Shown here: positions 1 through 7,247 of the stretch, piece after piece
How the letters are laid out: each line of letters starts with the position of its first letter
Position numbering within the stretch: the stretch's first letter is position 1
Made by a program: the position numbers and the translations under genes
Assembly: GCA_903903925.1 (NCBI GenBank)
Contig: CAIVAU010000116.1
Span: forward strand, 1-64,000
Reading direction: 5' to 3'
Origin: an uncultured cyanobacterium
Lineage (GTDB): Bacteria > Cyanobacteriota > Cyanobacteriia > Cyanobacteriales > Nostocaceae
Length of the DNA stretch: 64,000 nt
Notes under the pieces: model-generated
Databases searched by the model: none
What the model was told of the DNA's origin: nothing
What the model saw: the letters and a program-made list of their open reading frames with translations, nothing else

Positions 1-405
1 CTATTCCCTGCTCCCTGCTCCCTCTTGTTTCTTGAAAGGCAATCACCTAAACGCTGCTTCTATATCAAAGTTGTTTGTCTCGTATTGAACTGCTGAAAAA
101 GTGGTAATTAGACTTATGAAAATATTAGTGTTAACTTTCCCCAAGGTCACACTGCTCCGCATTTTTCCTTTAGACATTGCTAAGCGCATCTTGTAAAGCG
201 CTTTTTAAGAATAGGGTAAATTGGGAGTTTGTGTAATCTTAGCAGATTGCAGCAAGGCTTGCTCCATTAGTCAAGTATTAAAAGTTAATGTTTAACAAAA
301 CTTTGAACTTTAAACTTTTGACGATGGTCTATATTGCATTGCTAAACTACCCATGGGCACAATCCGTTTATTATCACTCTTAACTCAATTACAGAGGGAG
401 CAATC
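1..405. other. Non-coding lead-in with heptad repeat tail
   Basis: Positions 7-27 are copies of a CCCTGCT-type heptamer, the same array type as at 50128-50273, probably the end of an array trailing a gene outside the window. The remainder is AT-rich with no convincing reading frame and should carry the promoter of the downstream gene. A purine-rich GAGGGAG about 8 bases before the ATG at 406 is a good ribosome binding site. Confidence 0.6.
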
Positions 406-1461
406 ATGGGCAAGTACGACAAGATTTTTAGTTCAGAAAAGTCTTTAGAAGAATCACTGAGTCCAGAAGAAGGGATAGCGGCGATCGCAGTTGTCACAGC
501 AGTTGCTGATTCTTCGTTAGAGGATGTGGATGTAGAACTTGTAGCTGATGTACTCTGGGGATTCGAGGTATTTGAAGAATACTCAGATGACGATTTGTTA
601 GAAATGGTTGATCGACTCCTAGTTATTGCTGAGGATGAAGGACTCGGCGCACTGTTCAACACCGCTAATGAATCGCTGGCAGAAGATCTCGTGCGAGATG
701 CTTATGCAGCAGGGGTAAGCGTACTTGTAGACGAAGAAGAACTGCAAATTCCCAAAGGGAAAATGACTTTGCTGAAAAAGCTACAGGAAGCTTTGGAAAT
801 CAAGGATGAAGACGCAAAGGAAATTCTGGACGAGGTCATAGCTGCTTTTGAAGAAGCAGAAGATGAATTCGCAGAAGACGACGATGAAGATGAAATAGTC
901 CTAGAGGAAAGCGATGACTTGGAAGTGTATGAGTCACCCTTAGGTAACTTTATCGTCCCAATTCCGGTTGACCCTCAGCACGGTGGTAGGGTTCAAACTC
1001 AGGAAGGGGTGGTAGGTTTTTCTGATGATTTTGGCACTTTGCTGAGAATTGATTATTATCCTATCCCCACTGAACAGGAGCAGGATCTGCACTCCCTTGG
1101 ACAGGAAGAATATCTGCGCTCAATTCTCTTAAATAAGTATATACCTCAAGCGATCGTTAACAATCTGCCAGATGCTTCCGTAGAGTATACAGAATACCTG
1201 GAAGATGCACTGGCAGGAGCTTTCTTTGCATTAGTTAATATGCCTGAAGGTTCTACAATTTCTAAAACAGGGAATAATGGCACTGCTAGCAGGTTGAACG
1301 CTTACCGAGGGGTGATCGCTTTTACGGAAGGTGATTATTTATATATAATCAGCAGCCAACGCAGCTTTTTTGATGGGGACTCTCCCAGTTCTCCTAGCGC
1401 AGAAGCCGAGGGAATCAAGCAAAAGATTTTGGAATTTGTAGATACTATCGAGTTCAATTAA
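406..1461 (+). CDS. TerB-like acidic protein
   Basis: This 351-residue protein is very acidic. Residues about 20-145 are helical and resemble the TerB (tellurite resistance B) fold found in many cyanobacterial proteins: an AAIAVVTAVADS helix is followed by acidic helices ending in KILDEVIAAFEEAEDE-like sequence. A DDDEDE linker near residue 160 leads to a beta-rich C-terminal domain (about 175-351) that I do not recognise. No signal peptide or membrane segment is seen. The start is backed by GAGGGAG upstream. It stands alone at the edge of the defence-like island. Pieces of it recur elsewhere: codons from 1149-1232 at 1791-1874, and its 5' part at 6831-6912. TerB families are linked to stress and phage-conflict systems, but a role here is inference. 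Confidence 0.72.
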   Translation: MGKYDKIFSSEKSLEESLSPEEGIAAIAVVTAVADSSLEDVDVELVADVLWGFEVFEEYSDDDLLEMVDRLLVIAEDEGLGALFNTANESLAEDLVRDAYAAGVSVLVDEEELQIPKGKMTLLKKLQEALEIKDEDAKEILDEVIAAFEEAEDEFAEDDDEDEIVLEESDDLEVYESPLGNFIVPIPVDPQHGGRVQTQEGVVGFSDDFGTLLRIDYYPIPTEQEQDLHSLGQEEYLRSILLNKYIPQAIVNNLPDASVEYTEYLEDALAGAFFALVNMPEGSTISKTGNNGTASRLNAYRGVIAFTEGDYLYIISSQRSFFDGDSPSSPSAEAEGIKQKILEFVDTIEFN

Positions 1462-1469
1462 TTTGCTTT

Positions 1470-1497
1470 GTAGAGACGTTGCACGCAACGTCTCTAC
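1470..1497. repeat. 28-bp palindrome downstream of TerB-like gene
   Basis: GTAGAGACGTTGC faces its reverse complement GCAACGTCTCTAC with a two-base centre, an almost perfect palindrome. An identical arrangement is at 6915-6942. It could end transcription of the upstream gene, but it lacks a T-run, and similar palindromes are common dispersed repeats in Nostocales genomes. Confidence 0.75.
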
Positions 1498-1501
1498 ATT
1501 T

Positions 1502-1612
1502 CTAAATCGGCTTTGCGCTTGTCCAGCCAAAACGACATTCAATGTTATATTCTTCATGCCATCCCTCAGGCGTAAAACTGACCAAATGGGTTCTTGCTTC
1601 AATATTCTGAAG
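1502..1612 (-). pseudogene. C-terminal remnant of unidentified protein
   Basis: Read on the minus strand from 1612, one frame gives about 36 protein-like residues with strong coding character (RTHLVSFTPEGWHEEY, then a segment ending FGWTSAKPI) and a stop at 1502-1504. No start is present and the upstream part is replaced by the remnant at 1617. I do not recognise the parent. A 15-base piece of it recurs near 9114. Confidence 0.4.
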
Positions 1613-1616
1613 CGCT

Positions 1617-1874
1617 GTATGTAGAACAGCTAGTGCCAGAAGCATATATTAAGCGGCTAGAGGTGTAATTGTGAGCGTCGTTAGCGGCAAAGTTATTTTC
1701 TGTGAGGGCAAACAAACAAGTTTAGATGTTAAACTACTTAACAAAATTGTTGACAACCTTTTAACAAATAAACCTACCATTGTTCCGTCTGAGCGATCGT
1801 CAACAATCTGCCAGATGCTTCCGTAGAGTATACGGAATACCTGGAAGATGCAATGGTAGGAGCTTACTTTGCAT
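1617..1874 (+). pseudogene. Chimeric fragment: ATPase end, TOPRIM start, TerB piece
   Basis: Bases 1617-1791 repeat 10214-10387 almost exactly: the last 14 or so codons of the AAA ATPase, its stop, the GTG start and first 40 or so codons of the DUF4435/TOPRIM gene. At 1791 the sequence switches to a copy of 1149-1232 from the TerB-like gene, ending six bases before the YhaV stop. Neither part can encode a full domain. This is a rearrangement product, not a gene; the intact relatives are at 9205-11129 and 406-1461. Confidence 0.88.
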
Positions 1875-1879
1875 CGTTT

Positions 1880-2374
1880 TCAGATTTCTTCTGAACAAAT
1901 CTCTATACTGTCTTTTGATGTTGTTTTATCATTTATATCTGTTGAGTGTTTTAAAAGTTCTTCCCAACTATCTGGGGGATTGCCTTTGTTAAGCATTTTT
2001 GTAAATACTTGATACGGATCTGTTTTCGCTCCACTCTGCCGCAAGGTATTCTCATCATTTACCCAACAGTAAATAATTATTTTTTCAGTAGTTCTAAAAC
2101 GAAAAAATAATCTAAATCTTCTGTTAAACTTTGCACGAAACCAATGCCGTCTAGTTTTTCCTAACGTATTACCCTGTTGAAACTCATCAGAAGCTGGATT
2201 ATTTGGAATGACTTCATAAATAAGTTTTTGAATGTTTGCAAGAAGCTTTGCAACTGGAGAAGATCCATATTTTTCTGGGTCTTTTGTTTTAAGCTTCTCA
2301 ACATCATCAATTAGCTTCTTATATTGTTCAGAAAAAACAGGGTGAAACTTTAGTGTCCACCCATTAATTTTCAT
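1880..2374 (-). CDS. yhaV: YhaV-family toxin (type II TA ribonuclease)
   Basis: This 164-residue protein matches the YhaV toxin family, RelE-superfamily ribonucleases that act on mRNA. Visible family blocks are NGWTLKFHPVF at the N-terminus, VNDENTLRQSGAKTDPYQVF near residue 105 and a following NPPDSWEELL. The core fills about 140 residues; the last 23 or so (after HSTDIN) are a hydrophilic extension not expected in E. coli YhaV. The start ATG overlaps the antitoxin stop as ATGA (2371-2374), so the two are translationally coupled with the antitoxin first, as in prlF-yhaV. The reading frame is intact. A rearranged fragment begins directly after its stop. Family call is strong; activity is inferred. 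Confidence 0.88.
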   Translation of the reverse strand: MKINGWTLKFHPVFSEQYKKLIDDVEKLKTKDPEKYGSSPVAKLLANIQKLIYEVIPNNPASDEFQQGNTLGKTRRHWFRAKFNRRFRLFFRFRTTEKIIIYCWVNDENTLRQSGAKTDPYQVFTKMLNKGNPPDSWEELLKHSTDINDKTTSKDSIEICSEEI

Positions 2375-2676
2375 AAGAACATAAAATCTTCAGGTAGTTC
2401 TTCATCAAGATCAGCTTCTATATCTTTAGTAAGAATGGCGGCTCGATAAAATAAATCTTCAGGCAATTCTTGGACATTGTTTGGATTGGCTTCTATATCT
2501 CTGTCCAAAAAATCAAGAAAATCTGCCACCGAGTTATTGTGAGTTTTTTTACTCCCAACAATCCGCGATACAAGTTCTTTTCTGCGCAAGGTTTCCTGAC
2601 AAGGAATTAAATAACGTCCTGAACGAGATACAATAATCCGAGATAACGTTTTGCTTTTGGAACGCTTGACTTTCAT
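2371..2676 (-). CDS. prlF: PrlF/SohA-type antitoxin
   Basis: The 101-residue protein is the antitoxin partner of YhaV. An N-terminal basic segment with SRSGRYLIPCQETLRR suits a swapped-hairpin AbrB-like DNA-binding domain, and the C-terminal half has the PrlF pattern VADFLDFLDRDIEANP followed by acidic DIEADLDEELPEDF. Antitoxins of this family bind the toxin and repress their own operon; I infer the same here. The ATG lies at 2674-2676. The first 21 or so codons and the upstream region are duplicated at 8959-9103, where the rest of the gene is absent. Confidence 0.83.
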   Translation of the reverse strand: MKVKRSKSKTLSRIIVSRSGRYLIPCQETLRRKELVSRIVGSKKTHNNSVADFLDFLDRDIEANPNNVQELPEDLFYRAAILTKDIEADLDEELPEDFMFL

Positions 2677-2755
2677 AATTTAAGTAGAGTTTCCTACTTT
2701 TATTGAAATATATCAATCTACACTTAGCTTACACTTTTTTTGTAAAAAAGTCACT
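2677..2755 (-). promoter_or_regulatory. Upstream region of prlF-yhaV with inverted repeat
   Basis: The region upstream of the antitoxin is AT-rich and contains ACTTTTTT, a TGT loop and AAAAAAGT (2733-2751). It is conserved with the copy at 8959-9103. It could be an operator or the remains of a terminator; I cannot tell which. Confidence 0.35.
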
Positions 2756-2832
2756 CAACATCCACCATAACGCCACATTTGCTTAACTTCACCAGGCGTA
2801 TTTACAATATATTAAGCGGCTAGAGGTGTGAT
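2756..2832. repeat. Two spliced gene fragments
   Basis: Bases 2756-2802 copy 6370-6415 (inside the 145-residue gene), and 2806-2832 copy 1644-1671 (end of the ATPase fragment). The two pieces abut, so the junction arose after the source genes existed. No coding capacity. Confidence 0.8.
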
Positions 2833-3048
2833 TGAAGAAGCTGCAAATTTATGCAACGCCCATTCCCCAAAAGCGCTCAACGACGCTGGTGAGCTTTGAG
2901 CGATGGCTTCGGTGCTGAGTATATTGACATTGAGAGTGCGATCGCCTGAAGGGGCAAACAAAGCCTGATACAGATAGCACCCAAGTTGACTTTCTGTGAA
3001 TACGCTGTTTTGGTAGAGGAATATTATCATAAATTGTTGACGATGTGG
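2833..3048. other. Unassigned intergenic segment
   Basis: An open 72-codon frame exists on the minus strand (2812-3030), but it runs into the duplicated fragment and has no convincing family signature or start context. I treat the segment as non-coding or as decayed sequence. Confidence 0.4.
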
Positions 3049-3520
3049 CTATGATTTTAGATCAATTTTCTGCTTGATTATTCTCTCGATAATTCTTTTT
3101 TCTGCTGTTTCTAAATGACCAAGTTCTTCTAATGCTTTCTGTTTTCTTTTTCGCACTATTTCTAAGTTCCTAATGAGGTATTCACCACTTAAATAGCAAT
3201 CGAACACCTGTAGTGCATCTTCAGGCGATATTTCTCTTCCAGTACAAGGACTACTTTCTAGTTCTTCTACTTCTGGAATTTGAGTATTAACTTCTTCCTG
3301 CACCACTTTTACCTCCAACGTCTGAGATAGTCCTCTAAAAATTGTAGCGCTCTTTCCCCTCGAACCATCTGGATTCTCTTGGAAAGCAATCCTTCTGTAA
3401 AACTCGATTATCACCATAAAAATCAATCAAATAATCTTGGATTTTATTTGGCCAATACAATAAGTGAGTAGTCACCAGATTATTAGCATAATTTATATAA
3501 ACAAACTTATTTTTAGTCAT
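3049..3520 (-). pseudogene. Frameshifted third gene of the KGGVGR operon
   Basis: An ATG at 3518-3520, three bases after the stop of the 922-residue gene, opens a frame with coding character (NYANNLVTTHLLYWPNKIQ). Near 3430 the coding character moves to a second frame (EFYRRIAFQENPDGSRG), near 3360 briefly to the third (ERALQFLEDYLRRWR), then back to the second through KVVQEEVNTQIPEVEELESS to a coiled, basic C-terminus ending at 3049. At least two frameshifts are therefore needed to rebuild one protein of roughly 155 residues. I do not recognise the family. The spacing shows it was the last gene of the operon that begins at 6726. Alternatively, the 125-residue frame 3049-3426 is expressed as a separate short protein. 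Confidence 0.55.
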
Positions 3521-3523
3521 AGG

Positions 3524-6292
3524 TCACACAATTCCTCTTCCTAAGACCTTGCGCTTCAAAGCCAAGACTCTAGGACGCGCACCTGTACCCGAAAAACCTA
3601 GACCTTCCCTAAATATTTCAGGCATATAAAAGCGTTCCGTATCCTCTTTTTCTTTATCTTCATAAATCACTCCCATTTCCTCTAGCGTTCTGGCAATTTG
3701 CGGATCAATGCCAAATTGTTCCCCAGCAAAAGGAATTCGCCTTTCAGCAGGAGGGTAATTGGGTAATGTCTCATCAACCCATGTTTTAAAAGCTGGATAT
3801 TCCTCTTTTGCTTCGTCAACTTTCTTCTTACTACACGGTTCAAGGGCTCGACGGATGGCTTGAGGAGGTAAAAGGCGATTTGTAGACCACTTTTCAAATT
3901 GTAATTCTTTAGTTCTATCTGCTGTTATCTTTGCTGCATGGTATAAGAAACGAACAATATCTCTCGCCTGAAGCCTACCGTTAAAATCTGTCAAAGCTGC
4001 AAATACCCAAGAAGCTGTATAGGCTTCTTTAGACTTATCCGTCCCCAGTATTTTACCCCAAAGCTTTTCCAATCTATCTATAAAATTTTCTTTACTCAAA
4101 CTGTCGATACTTACTTGCTCTGCATCGATAACTTTAGCTTGACTACAAATCCAAAAAACTAATCTGAGAAAAGAATCGTGATTCCAAGATAAATCATAAG
4201 AACGGTAAAGATTTTCAAATTGTTTCAAATTTTGCTCTTTCGCATAACGCAGAAAATCGCGACGCAGGAAAATGATCACGCCAAGATTGGACTGCCTAAT
4301 TTCCGACAGCTTGTTAGGCAAATCATCAATCAAAGACTTTAAAGCTGTCTTCTCTTGACTACTCGATGCAATTTTGAAAAAAATATCCTCTAAACCATCA
4401 AATAGAAAGATAATGCGTAATGATCTATCTTTCAATTTACGATTTATACTAGCAAGGCTTGGCTGCTGGTCTATATTAATACCTATTGCACGAGCAATTT
4501 CATTAATCCAGAATTGTGTCCATTCCGGTTCACTCCACTTTCCCTCCGAAATAGCTCTTTTAATTCTGTCCACACACTCTGAAGGTATAAATTCAGTAAC
4601 GCCATTACCTAAAGCTGTTCTCACCTCACTTCTGGCTTCATTGATGACATTTCTAGCATTGTCCTTGAGTGTTCCTGATTGCAACAGGGGAAATATATAT
4701 GCTGTTTTATCTGATTCCAGCCCTATTTGATCAACACGGCGCAAAAATCTTTCCCAGTATTTAAACCGTGACAAATGAATATAGTTAAAAGTTTTTCCTG
4801 CTCCTTTTGCTCCAATACATACTACACAAGGTAGTTCATCTTGGAAATTAGCCGCTAAGTTTTTCAATGCTTCAGTCACTAACAAATCTTCCCCTTTACC
4901 CTCCTCAGCACATTCATATTGCTGACACAAATCTCTGAGTCGGTGAACCTCTTCAAGTCGTTTGGGTTCTTCCTCAATTTTTGATGATGATTGCTGAGTC
5001 GTAGTTATTGGTAACTGACTCTCAGCCCAATCTCTAGCAATCTTCATTACTGAAGTTGAATTTAGTTTTATGCGTGCTTCTTCCCAGCTATTAACAGCAA
5101 GTAATTCACTAGCAAAATAAGTTTCTTCTTTTTTTAATCTTGTGGAAGATAGATCGTCTTCTTCTGTCTGTACATAAGCAGCTTCAAATTGCTCATATGC
5201 ATCTGTAAACTCTCGCGGAGGTTTCCCTTCTTTATCAGGCAGTAACATAGTAATTACCAAAGACGGATCATGATAACTTTGATCACCGACTTTTGCTTCG
5301 GGTGGTGCAACTCTACCAATTTGCTGAAGGACAAAACTTGTACCTGCTACAGATGCAAGAGTGATTGTTGTCACAATAAAACGTTGAATTCTTGGATCAA
5401 AAATTATAGGACTAGATATTTCGCTCAATCCTGCTCTTAAATCAATCAAGACATAGTCAGCACCAACAGCTTTACCTAAACTATGAATAGCATTGCCACA
5501 TTCCCAAGCTCCATCTGGACTTTTAACTAACTGCTCAGGCAGAACAGGTGTATCTAGTAGCTGCTCATCAGCTATACATGCTGGTAAAAAATAGACGGTT
5601 GATTTTCCTTCATGTCTGGCAGATTTTTGAACTTCCCTAGCAAATAATGAAAGTGTTTCTTCTCTTTCAATCGGAGGGTAGTGGTAAGATTCTAGAAAAT
5701 CAATGAATGAAACTGCTGGTTGCTGCTTTTCTAAGCGATTCCAGTAGGTGAGACCAGGAGCTTCTAAGTCAGCATCTATAACTAATATACTTATAGACTT
5801 ATCTATCTCTTGAGATCTATCTAGCAAAGCAAAAAGATGCGCTACTAAATTTAATGTTCTTCCCACACCACCTTTAAAAGAGTAGAAGGCAATTAAATTA
5901 GGCTTTTCAGTATAGGGTTCTGGAAGCTGAACTATTGATGTTACGATTTCCGTTTCTAAGTCACTCCCAATATAAGCAATTTCTTCCCAAAAAGGACGCA
6001 CAGAAATATCAGTTGTGCCTCGTTCCTCTCCTGGTAGAAATTCCACTGGCAGTGTAGCGTCACCAAGATCAAGTTGGATGACTGACAGATCTTTCTGATA
6101 CCAATCACCAAACCATTCTTTTAAAGAATTTGCGGCATTCTCTTTATTATCTTCGCTACGAAGACCAATTTCCAACGCATCAGAAAAACAACGAATTCTC
6201 ACGACTCCATCTGGTAGCTTACTGCCATAATTAGTCTTACGGCTAATCGTTCGTCTAACATCCAGCCATGTCAGTAACCTCAAAGATTTCAT
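3524..6292 (-). CDS. KGGVGR-variant ATPase fused to second P-loop NTPase
   Basis: This 922-residue protein carries two nucleotide-binding modules. After an N-terminal region of about 130 residues comes a ParA/MinD-like module with the deviant Walker motif KGGVGRT (140-146; arginine replaces the usual lysine), VIDADLEAPG (171-180) and a later YVLIDLRAGLSE (280-291). A linker near 430-460 leads to a second P-loop, GAKGAGKT (494-501), with a Walker B-like RIIFLFDGLED (626-636), typical of STAND/AAA-type regulators. The C-terminal 280 residues are helical, with GRLQARDIVRFLYHAA near 790, and may be a winged-helix or sensor part. KGGVGR-variant ATPases are known as a protein family, mostly in conflict-type gene neighbourhoods. 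The start overlaps the upstream stop as ATGA (6289-6292), showing operon coupling. A defence role is inference from architecture and neighbours. Confidence 0.8.
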   Translation of the reverse strand: MKSLRLLTWLDVRRTISRKTNYGSKLPDGVVRIRCFSDALEIGLRSEDNKENAANSLKEWFGDWYQKDLSVIQLDLGDATLPVEFLPGEERGTTDISVRPFWEEIAYIGSDLETEIVTSIVQLPEPYTEKPNLIAFYSFKGGVGRTLNLVAHLFALLDRSQEIDKSISILVIDADLEAPGLTYWNRLEKQQPAVSFIDFLESYHYPPIEREETLSLFAREVQKSARHEGKSTVYFLPACIADEQLLDTPVLPEQLVKSPDGAWECGNAIHSLGKAVGADYVLIDLRAGLSEISSPIIFDPRIQRFIVTTITLASVAGTSFVLQQIGRVAPPEAKVGDQSYHDPSLVITMLLPDKEGKPPREFTDAYEQFEAAYVQTEEDDLSSTRLKKEETYFASELLAVNSWEEARIKLNSTSVMKIARDWAESQLPITTTQQSSSKIEEEPKRLEEVHRLRDLCQQYECAEEGKGEDLLVTEALKNLAANFQDELPCVVCIGAKGAGKTFNYIHLSRFKYWERFLRRVDQIGLESDKTAYIFPLLQSGTLKDNARNVINEARSEVRTALGNGVTEFIPSECVDRIKRAISEGKWSEPEWTQFWINEIARAIGINIDQQPSLASINRKLKDRSLRIIFLFDGLEDIFFKIASSSQEKTALKSLIDDLPNKLSEIRQSNLGVIIFLRRDFLRYAKEQNLKQFENLYRSYDLSWNHDSFLRLVFWICSQAKVIDAEQVSIDSLSKENFIDRLEKLWGKILGTDKSKEAYTASWVFAALTDFNGRLQARDIVRFLYHAAKITADRTKELQFEKWSTNRLLPPQAIRRALEPCSKKKVDEAKEEYPAFKTWVDETLPNYPPAERRIPFAGEQFGIDPQIARTLEEMGVIYEDKEKEDTERFYMPEIFREGLGFSGTGARPRVLALKRKVLGRGIV

Positions 6293-6726
6293 GGTCTTCT
6301 AAGTTCTCCTTCTATCCATTTTACTATTTCTAACAATTTCTTTTCTAAATCTTGGTCTGTTATATTCTCACAACATCCACCATAACGCCACATTTGGTTA
6401 ACTTCACCAGGCGTAAATTTTCTTTCATCATTTTTACGACTCTTTCCTTTGATAGGCTTCATCTTGAGATCTGCTGGCAATTTCCACTCTTCTCCAGCAG
6501 TCAAACAATCTAGTAGCTTGTTTATATTATGTTGGCAGTCAGAAATCTCTGAGCATAAATCAGAACGATTTATCTCCTGTCTCCGCATCAAAACTGCTTT
6601 CAAGCCACATTCTACTGCATAAAATAAGAGTAACCGATGAGCGTTAGTTCGTGGTGTTTTACAACAAGCAGACCAATTCTCTCGCCAAGCCCTCTCTATT
6701 TCTCTATCTGTAAACGGAATTACCAT
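6289..6726 (-). CDS. Small helical protein, possible HEPN-like partner
   Basis: The first gene of the KGGVGR operon encodes 145 residues. The block NAHRLLLFYAVECGLKAVL near residue 27 followed by HNINKLLDCL is reminiscent of HEPN-type four-helix proteins, and a conserved-looking QMWRYGG near residue 110 suggests a defined family. No canonical R-x4-6-H HEPN nuclease motif is visible, so nuclease activity should not be assumed. Translation is coupled to the ATPase gene through the ATGA overlap. It could be the effector or an adaptor for the ATPase. I do not recognise a named family; the HEPN suggestion is tentative. A 46-base piece is copied at 2756-2802. Confidence 0.7.
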   Translation of the reverse strand: MVIPFTDREIERAWRENWSACCKTPRTNAHRLLLFYAVECGLKAVLMRRQEINRSDLCSEISDCQHNINKLLDCLTAGEEWKLPADLKMKPIKGKSRKNDERKFTPGEVNQMWRYGGCCENITDQDLEKKLLEIVKWIEGELRRP

Positions 6727-6830
6727 TACGCTACTTACAACTTAAGTAACTACGAGTTTATCCAATACTGCGTAGGTTTTGGATTCTTGAAATGCCAGTG
6801 AGGTGCCAGAAACCCTGTTTCTTTGAGAAA

Positions 6831-6950
6831 CCGGCGATTGCAATGGTCACAGCAGTTGCTGATTCTTCGTTAGAGGATGTGGATGTAGAACTTGTAGCTG
6901 ATGTACTCTGCTTTGTAGAGACGTTGCATGCAACGTCTCTACATTTCATC
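6831..6950 (+). pseudogene. Internally deleted copy of the TerB-like gene
   Basis: Bases 6831-6912 repeat the 5' coding part of the TerB-like gene (482-561) and jump directly to its 3' flank with the 28-bp palindrome (1466-1501 repeated at 6911-6950). About 900 bp is missing between the two parts. A 60-codon open frame runs through it but has no independent support. Confidence 0.85.
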
Positions 6951-7247
6951 CCTCTAGCTTACGAGGTCAAATAGCTAAATCAGTAGCATGTGAAAAATCT
7001 AACGGTGTCTCAGCTAAATTTTCTTAACTAGGCAAGGATGCTGTGAACGTTGAGATCGCGATATTAGCTTGAAAGTATGTTACATTAAGTTTCATGTTAG
7101 ATTTAGTGCGTTTATACTGTAACTAGTTTCTAGAGATACTTAGACTAGCTTCTATTCTACTTAACGAGGCTAAAAATATTATGAGGCATGTTTGTTAATC
7201 TCTTACTTAGATACTATGTATATTTGATAAATTTGCAGGATTTTCAA
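6951..7247. other. Divergent intergenic region
   Basis: This AT-rich spacer separates the minus-strand KGGVGR operon from the plus-strand DUF262 gene and presumably holds the latter's promoter. No strong palindrome or recognisable box is seen. Confidence 0.5.

Noticed and set aside
2812..3030. 72-codon minus-strand frame
   Set aside because: It overlaps duplicated fragment DNA, has no family signature, and its stop and start fall in rearranged sequence.
6792..6974. 60-codon plus-strand frame
   Set aside because: It is only the deleted copy of the TerB-like gene running into the palindrome.
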